Shown: piece by piece, positions 1 to 5,691 of the stretch
How the letters are laid out: the number at the start of each line of letters is the position of its first letter
Numbering within the stretch: the first letter of the stretch is position 1
Assembly: GCA_035291905.1 (NCBI GenBank)
Contig: DATDRF010000303.1
Span: forward strand, 1-14,992
Origin: JACPLA01 sp035291905
Lineage (GTDB): Bacteria > Bacteroidota > Ignavibacteria > UBA10030
Direction: 5' to 3'
DNA: 14,992 nt
Notes under the pieces: generated by a model
What the model saw: the letters and a program-made list of their open reading frames with translations, nothing else
What the model was told of the DNA's origin: nothing
Databases searched by the model: none
Translations under genes and position numbers: made by a program

Positions 1-1434
1 AAGACGTTCGAGAATCGAAATCCGGCCAACTGGGACGAGGTCCTCAGCACCTTTCCGCTTTCGGGCAAGGAGGACGTTGATGATGCAGTGAATGCGGCGC
101 GGAAGGCCTTCGAAACCTGGAGGCTCGTCCCTGCCCCGAGCCGCGGGAATATTCTGAAAAAGGTCGGGGATCTGCTGACTGCCCGCAAAGAGGACCTTGC
201 AAGAACGATGACGAAGGAAATGGGGAAGGTCCTTCTGGAAACGCGGGGAGATGTGCAAGAGGGGATCGACACCGCATACTACGCTGCGTCGGAAGCCAGG
301 CGTCTCTTCGGTCACACGGTTCCGTCGGAGCTTCCGAACAAATTCAACATGGCGATGCGAATGCCGATTGGTGTAGCGGGAATCATTACGCCCTGGAATT
401 TTCCCATGGCGATTCCGACATGGAAGATATTCCCGGCCCTGGTGTGTGGCAATTCCGTCGTCTTCAAACCGGCATCGGATACGCCGGAAACCGCGGCAAA
501 GCTGGTCGAGATACTGATTGAAGCGGGAGTCCCGGAAGGAGTTGTTAATATCGTCCATGGGGGCGGCGGCTCCGTGGGTATGGCCATCGTGGATCATCCT
601 TCTATCGACCTCATCAGCTTCACCGGTTCGAGCGTCGTAGGGAAGAAGATCTCGGAAGTTGCCTCCAAGACGCTCAAACGAGTGTCATTGGAGCTCGGCG
701 GAAAGAATGCGCAAATCGTCATGGACGATGCCAGGCTCGACCTCGCGCTTGAAGGGGTCTTGTGGGGTGCATTCGGCACGACGGGTCAGCGTTGCACCGC
801 AACGAGCCGTCTGATTGTGCACGAAAAAGTGTACGACAAGTTCCTTTCCATGCTTGTGGATCACACGAAGAAACTCCGATTAGGCGACGGACTCAAAGAG
901 ACCACCGATGTCGGACCTTTGGTGAATCAGGGTCAGGTCGAAACGGTGGAGAAATACGTTCGTATCGGCGCCGACGAGGGAGCAAAAATCCTCACGGGCG
1001 GCAAGAGGCCAGACGGAAAAGAACTCTCGAAGGGTTGGTTCTATGAGCCGACAATTTTAGGCGGCGTCACTCCGTCGATGAGAGTTGCGCGGGAGGAGAT
1101 CTTCGGGCCGGTACTCTCTGTCATCAAGGTGAGGAATATCACCGAGGCCATCGATGTCGCAAATGGAACGAATTACGGCCTCTCTTCATCGGTTTATACG
1201 CAGGACCTGAACAACGCCTATCAGGCCATACGGGATATTCGTGCCGGTATTACGTATATTAATGCACCGACCATCGGCGCGGAGGCCCACATGCCCTTTG
1301 GCGGCGTCAAGGAGACCGGCAACGGCCATCGAGAAGGCGGCTGGACCGTCTACGAGTTCTTCTCCGAATGGAAGACGGTGTACGTGGACTATAGCGGTAA
1401 GCTCCAACGGGCGCAAATAGATACCAAGGAATAA
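1..1434 (+). CDS. NAD(P)-dependent aldehyde dehydrogenase, 5'-truncated by the window edge; possibly aminoadipate-semialdehyde dehydrogenase
   Basis: The frame is open from base 1 and runs 477 residues to TAA. Family members are usually about 475-500 residues, so only a few N-terminal residues lie outside the window. Numbering from the first visible codon, the family landmarks are all present: the ITPWNFP segment with the oxyanion-hole Asn at 133, the general-base Glu 231 in LELGGKN, the catalytic Cys 265 in GQRCTATSR, and EEIFGPVLSV near the C-terminus. The enzyme should oxidise an aldehyde to a carboxylate in the cytoplasm. The overall look is closest to semialdehyde dehydrogenases such as the 2-oxoglutarate-semialdehyde type. 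Because the next gene is L-lysine 6-transaminase, oxidation of 2-aminoadipate 6-semialdehyde (piperideine-6-carboxylate) to 2-aminoadipate is the likeliest job, but this rests on context. A start inside the visible part, such as the GTG at 88, would delete part of the fold and is not favoured. Confidence 0.93.
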   Translation, partial: KTFENRNPANWDEVLSTFPLSGKEDVDDAVNAARKAFETWRLVPAPSRGNILKKVGDLLTARKEDLARTMTKEMGKVLLETRGDVQEGIDTAYYAASEARRLFGHTVPSELPNKFNMAMRMPIGVAGIITPWNFPMAIPTWKIFPALVCGNSVVFKPASDTPETAAKLVEILIEAGVPEGVVNIVHGGGGSVGMAIVDHPSIDLISFTGSSVVGKKISEVASKTLKRVSLELGGKNAQIVMDDARLDLALEGVLWGAFGTTGQRCTATSRLIVHEKVYDKFLSMLVDHTKKLRLGDGLKETTDVGPLVNQGQVETVEKYVRIGADEGAKILTGGKRPDGKELSKGWFYEPTILGGVTPSMRVAREEIFGPVLSVIKVRNITEAIDVANGTNYGLSSSVYTQDLNNAYQAIRDIRAGITYINAPTIGAEAHMPFGGVKETGNGHREGGWTVYEFFSEWKTVYVDYSGKLQRAQIDTKE

Positions 1435-1442
1435 CAGGTTCG

Positions 1443-1477
1443 TTTCGAGTTCCGAGTTCCAGGTTCCGAGTTGACGA
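1443..1477. repeat. Degenerate heptamer array, 5 units, TTCCGAG type
   Basis: Five consecutive seven-base units in one phase: TTTCGAG at 1443, TTCCGAG at 1450 and 1464, a TTCCAGG variant at 1457, and a weak last unit at 1471. Read on the minus strand the unit is CTCGGAA, close to the CYYGAAA unit of the arrays at 4114-4245 and 10436-10512. Confidence 0.7.
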
Positions 1478-1498
1478 GAAACAGCTGGTTTAGAAGGA

Positions 1499-1538
1499 GG
1501 TTACCTTCTGCTAAGCTGACCCTTTGCTGAAGGTAACC
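1499..1538. repeat. Imperfect inverted repeat, 13-base arms
   Basis: Arm GGTTACCTTCTGC at 1499-1511 is the reverse complement of GCTGAAGGTAACC at 1526-1538 except for one base, with a 14-base loop. Each arm is also nearly self-complementary. No T-tract follows, so it is not an ordinary intrinsic terminator. Confidence 0.6.
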
Positions 1539-1549
1539 TTCGGCCAAGA

Positions 1550-1566
1550 CAGAAGTCGGACTTCTG
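1550..1566. repeat. Short palindrome CAGAAGTC-G-GACTTCTG
   Basis: Perfect 8-base arms are separated by one base. The symmetry would suit a dimeric DNA-binding protein better than an RNA hairpin, because a one-base loop cannot close. Its role is unknown. Confidence 0.5.
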
Positions 1567-1591
1567 ACAGAGGTCATGTTTGCGAAGACCC

Positions 1592-1668
1592 TGAAAACTG
1601 ACCGCTAGCAGCTGAAAACTGACAACTGTAAACTGACAACTTTGAACTTTAAACTTTGAACTGTAAAC
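1592..1668. repeat. Degenerate heptamer array, 11 units, TGAMAAC / TTTGAAC type
   Basis: Eleven consecutive seven-base units keep perfect phase. TGAAAAC occurs at 1592 and 1613, TGACAAC at 1620 and 1634, TGTAAAC at 1627 and 1662, and TTTGAAC at 1641 and 1655. The others (TGACCGC, TAGCAGC, TTTAAAC) are one to four substitutions away. No indel breaks the phase over 77 bases. It lies wholly in the spacer upstream of the lysine transaminase gene. Confidence 0.8.
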
Positions 1669-1741
1669 CGTCTCATGTCCCACCGCACCTTCTTCATACT
1701 CCAGTTCTTTGAGCACCAGGAGTTCTTCTAAGGACCCCGCC

Positions 1742-1760
1742 GCCCCCGTACGGGCTTTTT
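1742..1760 (+). terminator. Possible weak intrinsic terminator upstream of the lysine transaminase gene
   Basis: GCCC (1742-1745) pairs with GGGC (1752-1755) around a six-base loop and is followed directly by five T. The stem is short. It would end leader transcription, or attenuate it, 44 bases before the transaminase start. Confidence 0.4.
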
Positions 1761-1792
1761 CATCAAATCAGCGATGAACCCTTAGACGAATT

Positions 1793-1799
1793 GGAGGTG
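1793..1799 (+). promoter_or_regulatory. Ribosome binding site of the lysine transaminase gene
   Basis: GGAGGTG lies six bases (counted from GGAGG) before the ATG at 1804. It fixes that ATG as the start even though this gives the protein a long N-terminal extension. Confidence 0.8.
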
Positions 1800-1803
1800 T
1801 CCC

Positions 1804-3243
1804 ATGTCTGAAAAAGGTATCGAAACCAAAACGCAGAAGCCTTTGAAGGTGTCTGCTGAAACACCGAACAGGAAGAACGGTTCGGTCAATCTTCCCCGTC
1901 CTACCACCAAGAATTCTGTTAAAGTACTTCCAACCGAAGTGCATTCGACGCTGGCAAAGCACATGCTTGTCGACGGCTTCGATCTTGTTGTCGACCTGAA
2001 GCGATCGCAAGGCGCGAGAGTCTACGATTCGAGATACAACAAGAAGTATCTTGACTTCTTCACGTTCTTTGCATCCGGCGCTGTTGGTATGAACCACCCG
2101 AAGCTGACGACTCCTGAATTCCTGGAAAAGCTGGCAACGGTCTCGGTCAACAAACCGTCCAACTCTGACGCGTACACGGTCGAAATGGCGGAATTTGTCG
2201 AAACGTTCGGGCGGATCGCAATGCCCGAGTATTTTCCGTATGTCTTCTTTGTCGACGGAGGTGCTCTGGCGGTTGAGAACGCTCTGAAAACGGCGTTTGA
2301 CTGGAAGGTCCGGAAGAACTTTACGAAAGGATACACGGATGAGCGCGGTTGGCAGGTAATTCATTTCCGGCGGGCGTTCCACGGACGGAGCGGCTACACG
2401 CTCTCCATGACGAACACCGACCCAACAAAGACGAATTACTTCCCGAAGTTCAAATGGCCCCGCATCCACAATCCGGCAATCAAGTTTCCGCTGAATGCGG
2501 CTCATCTGGAAGAGGTGAGGAAGGAAGAAGTTCTGGCGATCCAGCAAATCAAACAGGCGATCGTCAACAATCCCGATGATATCGCTGCTCTGATCATCGA
2601 GCCGATCCAGGCCGAAGGGGGCGACAACCACTTTCGGAAGGAGTTCTTTCAGGAACTGCGGACGATTTGTGACGAGAGCGAGATCCTCCTGATCTTCGAC
2701 GAAGTCCAGACGGGAATAGGGATAACTGGGAAGATGTGGGCGCATGAGTACTTCGTCCAGCCCGACCTGATGGCATTTGGCAAAAAGACCCAGATATGCG
2801 GGTTTGCTTCGACCAACCGGATTGACGACGTGATGGACAATGTGTTTCACAAGTCAAGCCGGCTCAATTCGACCTTCGGCGGGAACCTGACGGACATGGT
2901 GCGGTTCACCCGGGTCCTCGAGGTCATCCAGGAGGAGAACCTTGTCGAGAATTCCCGTGGGGTCGGAGAGCATCTCTTGAAGCAGATCGATCAATTGGCG
3001 AAGGAGTTCCCGAAACTGCTGAGTAATTCGCGGGGCCGCGGACTCTTCTGTGCCATGGACCTTGACACCGCCCAGAATCGGGATCAGCTCAGAAGCAAGG
3101 CGTATGAAGCAGGGTTGATTCTGATCGGGTGCGGCGACAGGACCATTCGGTTCAGGCCGCCGTTGAATCTGAGGACGGAAGAGGTGGACGAGGGTGTCAC
3201 GATCATTCGAAAAGCACTGAAAGAACTCGAGGTGGGTGAATAA
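1804..3243 (+). CDS. lat: L-lysine 6-transaminase
   Basis: A class III PLP-dependent aminotransferase of 479 residues that transfers the epsilon-amino group of L-lysine to 2-oxoglutarate, giving 2-aminoadipate 6-semialdehyde and glutamate. The lysine-transaminase signature is strong: IFDEVQTG at 298-304, with Asp 299 placed to contact the PLP ring nitrogen, and AFGKKTQICG at 324-333, with Lys 327 the probable Schiff-base lysine. FFASGAVGMNHP (88-99) and the STFGGN stretch (356-361) also fit the family. The first 40 or so residues are Lys/Thr/Pro-rich, low in complexity and outside the conserved fold, so the protein is a little longer than most relatives. The start is supported by GGAGGTG just upstream. 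The aldehyde dehydrogenase upstream would take its product onward, and the NAD synthetase gene follows after 2 bases. Confidence 0.93.
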   Translation: MSEKGIETKTQKPLKVSAETPNRKNGSVNLPRPTTKNSVKVLPTEVHSTLAKHMLVDGFDLVVDLKRSQGARVYDSRYNKKYLDFFTFFASGAVGMNHPKLTTPEFLEKLATVSVNKPSNSDAYTVEMAEFVETFGRIAMPEYFPYVFFVDGGALAVENALKTAFDWKVRKNFTKGYTDERGWQVIHFRRAFHGRSGYTLSMTNTDPTKTNYFPKFKWPRIHNPAIKFPLNAAHLEEVRKEEVLAIQQIKQAIVNNPDDIAALIIEPIQAEGGDNHFRKEFFQELRTICDESEILLIFDEVQTGIGITGKMWAHEYFVQPDLMAFGKKTQICGFASTNRIDDVMDNVFHKSSRLNSTFGGNLTDMVRFTRVLEVIQEENLVENSRGVGEHLLKQIDQLAKEFPKLLSNSRGRGLFCAMDLDTAQNRDQLRSKAYEAGLILIGCGDRTIRFRPPLNLRTEEVDEGVTIIRKALKELEVGE

Positions 3244-3245
3244 CC

Positions 3246-4091
3246 GTGGAATCCGCGCAAAAGCAGGGTTCTGATCCGCTGAAACTCAACATGAAAATCG
3301 TGGAGGAGCTGCTTGTTCGGTTCCTCCGCGATGAAATCCAAAAGGCGGGTTTCACGAAAGCTGTTGTTGGGTTATCTGGTGGCGTGGATTCTGCGGTCTC
3401 AGCGACCCTTGCTGCGCGCGCCCTCGGCAAGCGGAATGTCGTGGGAGTCCTGCTTCCTTACAAATCGAGCAATCCGCAAAGCTTGAAGGACGCGATGCTT
3501 GTCGCGAAAAAGCTGGGTATTCGCACGGTGACGGTGTCCATCAGCGAGATGGTCGATGTTTACTGCGAAGCCCACAAGGTCAAGGACCGCATGCGGAAAG
3601 GGAACATCATGGCCCGCATGCGCATGATCGTGCTGTATGATGTCTCGGTGAAGGAACGCGCGCTTGTCGTGGGTACGAGCAACAAGACGGAGATCATGCT
3701 TGGTTATGGGACGCTCTTTGGCGACACGGCATGTGCACTGAATCCTCTCGGAGATCTGTACAAGACGCAAATCTGGCAGCTTGCCGAAGCATTGAAGATT
3801 CCCGACCGGATAGTAAAGAAAGCACCGAGCGCTGACCTTTGGATTGGTCAGACAGACGAAGGGGAAATGGGCCTTGAGTATCGAAAGGCTGACCGGCTGT
3901 TGTACTATATGATCGATGAACGGCGTTCGGATGAAGAACTGCAGCGTCGCGGTTTCGACCGAAGGTTCATCAAGAAAGTGCGGATCATGGTCCGGAAGAA
4001 TCAGTTCAAGCGCCGCCCCCCGGTTATTGCGAAGGTTTCGTATCGGACGGTGAACGTGGATTTTCGGTATGCGAGGGACTGGGGGACATGA
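3246..4091 (+). CDS. nadE: NH3-dependent NAD+ synthetase
   Basis: 281 residues. It catalyses the ATP-dependent amidation of nicotinic acid adenine dinucleotide, the last step of NAD+ synthesis. The PP-loop motif SGGVDS is at residues 44-49, and GTSNKTEIMLGYGTLFGD plus the ADLWIGQTDEGEMG stretch are typical of the NadE synthetase domain. There is no N-terminal nitrilase-like glutaminase domain, so the enzyme is the short type that uses free ammonia or a separate donor. The start is GTG, two bases after the transaminase stop, with GAGGTG 11 bases upstream inside the preceding gene. An internal ATG at 3291 (Met 16) would also keep the whole conserved domain. Close spacing implies co-transcription with the transaminase, whose partner dehydrogenase probably consumes NAD+. 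Confidence 0.93.
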   Translation: MESAQKQGSDPLKLNMKIVEELLVRFLRDEIQKAGFTKAVVGLSGGVDSAVSATLAARALGKRNVVGVLLPYKSSNPQSLKDAMLVAKKLGIRTVTVSISEMVDVYCEAHKVKDRMRKGNIMARMRMIVLYDVSVKERALVVGTSNKTEIMLGYGTLFGDTACALNPLGDLYKTQIWQLAEALKIPDRIVKKAPSADLWIGQTDEGEMGLEYRKADRLLYYMIDERRSDEELQRRGFDRRFIKKVRIMVRKNQFKRRPPVIAKVSYRTVNVDFRYARDWGT

Positions 4092-4250
4092 CGAGGTTCA
4101 AAAGCGCGGGTTGGTTTTAGGTTTCAAGTTTCAAGTTGCAGGTTTCAAGTCGCGAACCGAGGTTTCATACCTGAAACTTGAAGCGCGAAACTTGAAACCA
4201 AACAGCTTCTCCTCAACCTGTAACCCGAAACTCTTAACTCGAAACCATTC
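4092..4250. other. Spacer filled by heptamer repeats
   Basis: 159 bases between nadE and rsmI are nearly all repeat units (see 4114-4245). I see no terminator with a T-tract, no promoter and no Shine-Dalgarno site before the rsmI start. Confidence 0.6.
4114..4245. repeat. Head-to-head heptamer array with long hairpin potential
   Basis: Minus-sense units (GTTTCAA at 4121, 4128 and 4142; variants at 4114, 4135 and 4149) switch near 4163-4170 to plus-sense units (CCTGAAA at 4170, CTTGAAA at 4191, variants at 4177 and 4184). After a degenerate stretch, five more units run 4211-4245, including CCGAAAC at 4225 and TCGAAAC at 4239. The arms 4120-4149 and 4170-4199 are complementary at 24 of 30 positions around a 20-base loop. 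Confidence 0.8.
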
Positions 4251-4958
4251 TTGTCCGGAATCCTCTATATCGTCGCCACACCTATTGGTAACCTCGAGGA
4301 CCTCACCTACCGGGCCGTGAAGGTGCTCTCCTCCGTCGACCTCATCGCCGCAGAAGACACCCGCACGACCAAAGTTTTGCTGGACCATTACCAAATCTCC
4401 AAGCCGATGCTGAGTTATTTCAGCTACAATGAGAAGCGCCGCACGCCGGAGCTCATCCAGCATCTGCTTGACGGAAAATCGATCGCCCTTGTCTCTGATG
4501 CCGGCACGCCGGGAATTTCTGATCCGGCCCATCGGATCGTCGCGGCGGCAGTCGAGAACTCCATTCCTGTTATCCCCATTCCGGGTGCATCGGCATTCCT
4601 CTCGGCTCTCATCGTTAGCGGACTCCCGATGGACCATTTTGTTTTTGAAGGGTTTCTTCCCATCAAAAAGGGGAGAAAGACCAAGATCGAGGCATTGAAA
4701 TCGGAATCTCGCACGATTGTCCTCTATGAATCGCCCCACCGCGTTCTCAAGACCCTTACGGAGATCCACGCCGCTTGGGGAAACCGGCAGGTCGTGGTGG
4801 CCAGGGAATTGACCAAGAAGTTCGAAGAGATCGTCCGAGGCCCCCTGGCTTCTGTCCTGAAAACCCTTACCTCAAAGGCTCCACGGGGAGAATATGTTCT
4901 TGTGATCTCGGGTCAAACGGATCGGACGTTGCGAAACTCTTCGACTCCGGCAACATGA
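4251..4958 (+). CDS. rsmI: 16S rRNA (cytidine(1402)-2'-O)-methyltransferase
   Basis: 235 residues of the tetrapyrrole-methylase fold. RsmI uses S-adenosylmethionine to 2'-O-methylate C1402 in the decoding centre of the 30S subunit. Visible signatures are VATPIGNLEDLTYRA (8-22), AAEDTRTTKVLL (33-44), the glycine-rich VSDAGTPGISDP (81-92), PIPGASA (109-115) and LYESPHR. The protein ends soon after the conserved EYVLVISG strand and lacks the extra C-terminal domain of the longer E. coli enzyme. The likely start is TTG at 4251, because the conserved ILYIVATPIGN strand begins three codons later and leaves no room for a downstream start. There is no Shine-Dalgarno site; the upstream sequence is the heptamer array. 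A downstream terminator is not obvious. Confidence 0.93.
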   Translation: MSGILYIVATPIGNLEDLTYRAVKVLSSVDLIAAEDTRTTKVLLDHYQISKPMLSYFSYNEKRRTPELIQHLLDGKSIALVSDAGTPGISDPAHRIVAAAVENSIPVIPIPGASAFLSALIVSGLPMDHFVFEGFLPIKKGRKTKIEALKSESRTIVLYESPHRVLKTLTEIHAAWGNRQVVVARELTKKFEEIVRGPLASVLKTLTSKAPRGEYVLVISGQTDRTLRNSSTPAT

Positions 4959-5105
4959 ACCATTGACCGGGATGTTGTTCTGGCTTGAAGCCCTGCAAAT
5001 CCTTCAATTCTGCTTTCCTTTCTATCCACCATATCCCTGGGCCTGACGCTGGAGATGTTAGCGCGGATTTCGTTTGCGGTCCCCAATCCGGGCTTTTTCT
5101 CTCCT

Positions 5106-5180
5106 TTTTCCGTGCTGTTTCCGTGTTAAGAAACGGGCCACGGATCTCCACCGAAACAAACGGAAAAGACACGGATCGTG
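5106..5180. repeat. Inverted 10/11-base repeat, TCCGT then ACGGA
   Basis: TCCGT occurs at 5109 and 5120 (step 11). After a turn at about 5128-5138, ACGGA-type cores occur at 5140, 5150 (ACCGA), 5160 and 5171 (steps 10, 10, 11). The two halves are in opposite orientation and partly complementary. The step is close to one DNA helical turn. Confidence 0.6.
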
Positions 5181-5196
5181 AACCTCGAAATCGCCC

Positions 5197-5236
5197 CCAT
5201 CCACCATTCCGTCATTCCAAAATTCCATTATTCCAC
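5197..5236. repeat. Degenerate octamer array, 5 units, NATTCCNN type
   Basis: Five consecutive eight-base units: CCATCCAC at 5197, CATTCCGT at 5205, CATTCCAA at 5213, AATTCCAT at 5221 and TATTCCAC at 5229. The array ends 14 bases before the -35 box of groES. Confidence 0.65.
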
Positions 5237-5250
5237 TCGTTTGTCCCCTC

Positions 5251-5279
5251 TTGACAATTTCCTCTCCTACCCTTATATT
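5251..5279 (+). promoter_or_regulatory. Sigma-70-type promoter of groES-groEL
   Basis: TTGACA at 5251-5256 and TATATT at 5274-5279 are separated by exactly 17 bases. Transcription would begin around 5285-5287, inside the CIRCE operator that follows. Confidence 0.88.
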
Positions 5280-5280
5280 G

Positions 5281-5307
5281 TTAGCACTCAGTTTACCAGA
5301 GTGCTAA
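5281..5307. promoter_or_regulatory. CIRCE operator (HrcA binding site)
   Basis: TTAGCACTC, nine bases, GAGTGCTAA: a perfect match to the CIRCE consensus, placed directly after the -10 box. HrcA binding there would block the promoter, and heat or chaperonin titration would relieve it. No hrcA gene lies in the window. Confidence 0.97.
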
Positions 5308-5355
5308 TCAGTGCTCGATCAAATTCCTAAGTCCTTTAAAATAAACTACTTAATC

Positions 5356-5361
5356 AAGGAG
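5356..5361 (+). promoter_or_regulatory. groES ribosome binding site
   Basis: AAGGAG ends eight bases before the ATG at 5370. The in-frame GTG at 5361 overlaps this site, so it cannot be the start. Confidence 0.85.
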
Positions 5362-5369
5362 TGACTGCT

Positions 5370-5666
5370 ATGATTTCTCTCAAGCCGCTGGCAGACCGTG
5401 TGGTCGTGAAGCCGTCTGTCGCCGAGGAGAAAACCAAGGGTGGAATCATCGTTCCGGATACGGCGAAAGAAAAACCGGTCTGGGGCGAGATCATTGCCGC
5501 AGGTCCCGGTCGGACGACCGATGAAGGAAAACACATTGCAATGGAAGTGAAGGTGGGAGACAAAGTTCTGTACGGCAAATACTCGGGCACCGAAATCACG
5601 CTGGACGGTGAAGAGTACTTGATCATGCGCGAAAGTGATATTTTTGCGCTCATGCCCAAAAAGTAA
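5370..5666 (+). CDS. groES: Co-chaperonin GroES (Cpn10)
   Basis: 98 residues, normal for the family. It forms the heptameric lid of the GroEL chamber. It opens with ISLKPLADRVVVKP and contains TKGGIIVPDTAKEKP, the mobile-loop region that contacts GroEL, then GDKVLYGKYSGTEI, and ends YLIMRESDIFALM. The ATG is set by AAGGAG eight bases upstream. It is the first gene of the CIRCE-controlled operon and is followed after 25 bases by groEL. Confidence 0.98.
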   Translation: MISLKPLADRVVVKPSVAEEKTKGGIIVPDTAKEKPVWGEIIAAGPGRTTDEGKHIAMEVKVGDKVLYGKYSGTEITLDGEEYLIMRESDIFALMPKK

Positions 5667-5691
5667 TTGAAGAATGGAGGATTAAAGGAAC

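Larger units (their letters stand above)
1435..1803. other. 369-base spacer between the dehydrogenase and lysine transaminase genes
   Basis: No convincing protein gene is present. The spacer holds, in order: a five-unit heptamer array (1443-1477), a stem-loop with 13-base arms (1499-1538), a tight palindrome (1550-1566), an 11-unit heptamer array (1592-1668), an 18-codon Phe-rich micro-ORF (1675-1731), a small GC stem followed by five T (1742-1760), and the Shine-Dalgarno site of the next gene. No promoter with two good boxes was recognised. Confidence 0.7.
4959..5369. other. 411-base spacer with the groESL control region
   Basis: No gene is seen. The first 150 bases are nondescript; a weak stem with CCC/GGG around 5082-5092 followed by five T might end the rsmI transcript. 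Then come an oriented 10/11-base repeat (5106-5180), an eight-base repeat (5197-5236), the groES promoter (5251-5279), the CIRCE operator (5281-5307) and the leader with the groES ribosome binding site. Confidence 0.65.

Noticed and set aside
1592..1668. Heptamer arrays as a CRISPR array
   Set aside because: Units are seven bases long with no spacers, and no cas gene is present.
1501..1716. 71-codon minus-strand frame in the spacer before the transaminase gene
   Set aside because: It reads through the heptamer array (repeated FKVQS/FQLL-like words) and has no ribosome binding site.
1768..2850. Long open frame (360 codons) on the minus strand opposite the lysine transaminase
   Set aside because: It lies antisense to a gene with clear family motifs, its translation is Arg/Phe/Leu-rich with no recognisable domain, and it has no ribosome binding site. 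It is a codon-bias shadow.
4069..4320. 83-codon plus-strand frame across the nadE-rsmI spacer
   Set aside because: Its translation is mostly the heptamer repeat read as codons and it overlaps rsmI out of frame.
5361..5369. GTG at 5361 as the groES start
   Set aside because: It overlaps the AAGGAG ribosome binding site that serves the ATG at 5370.
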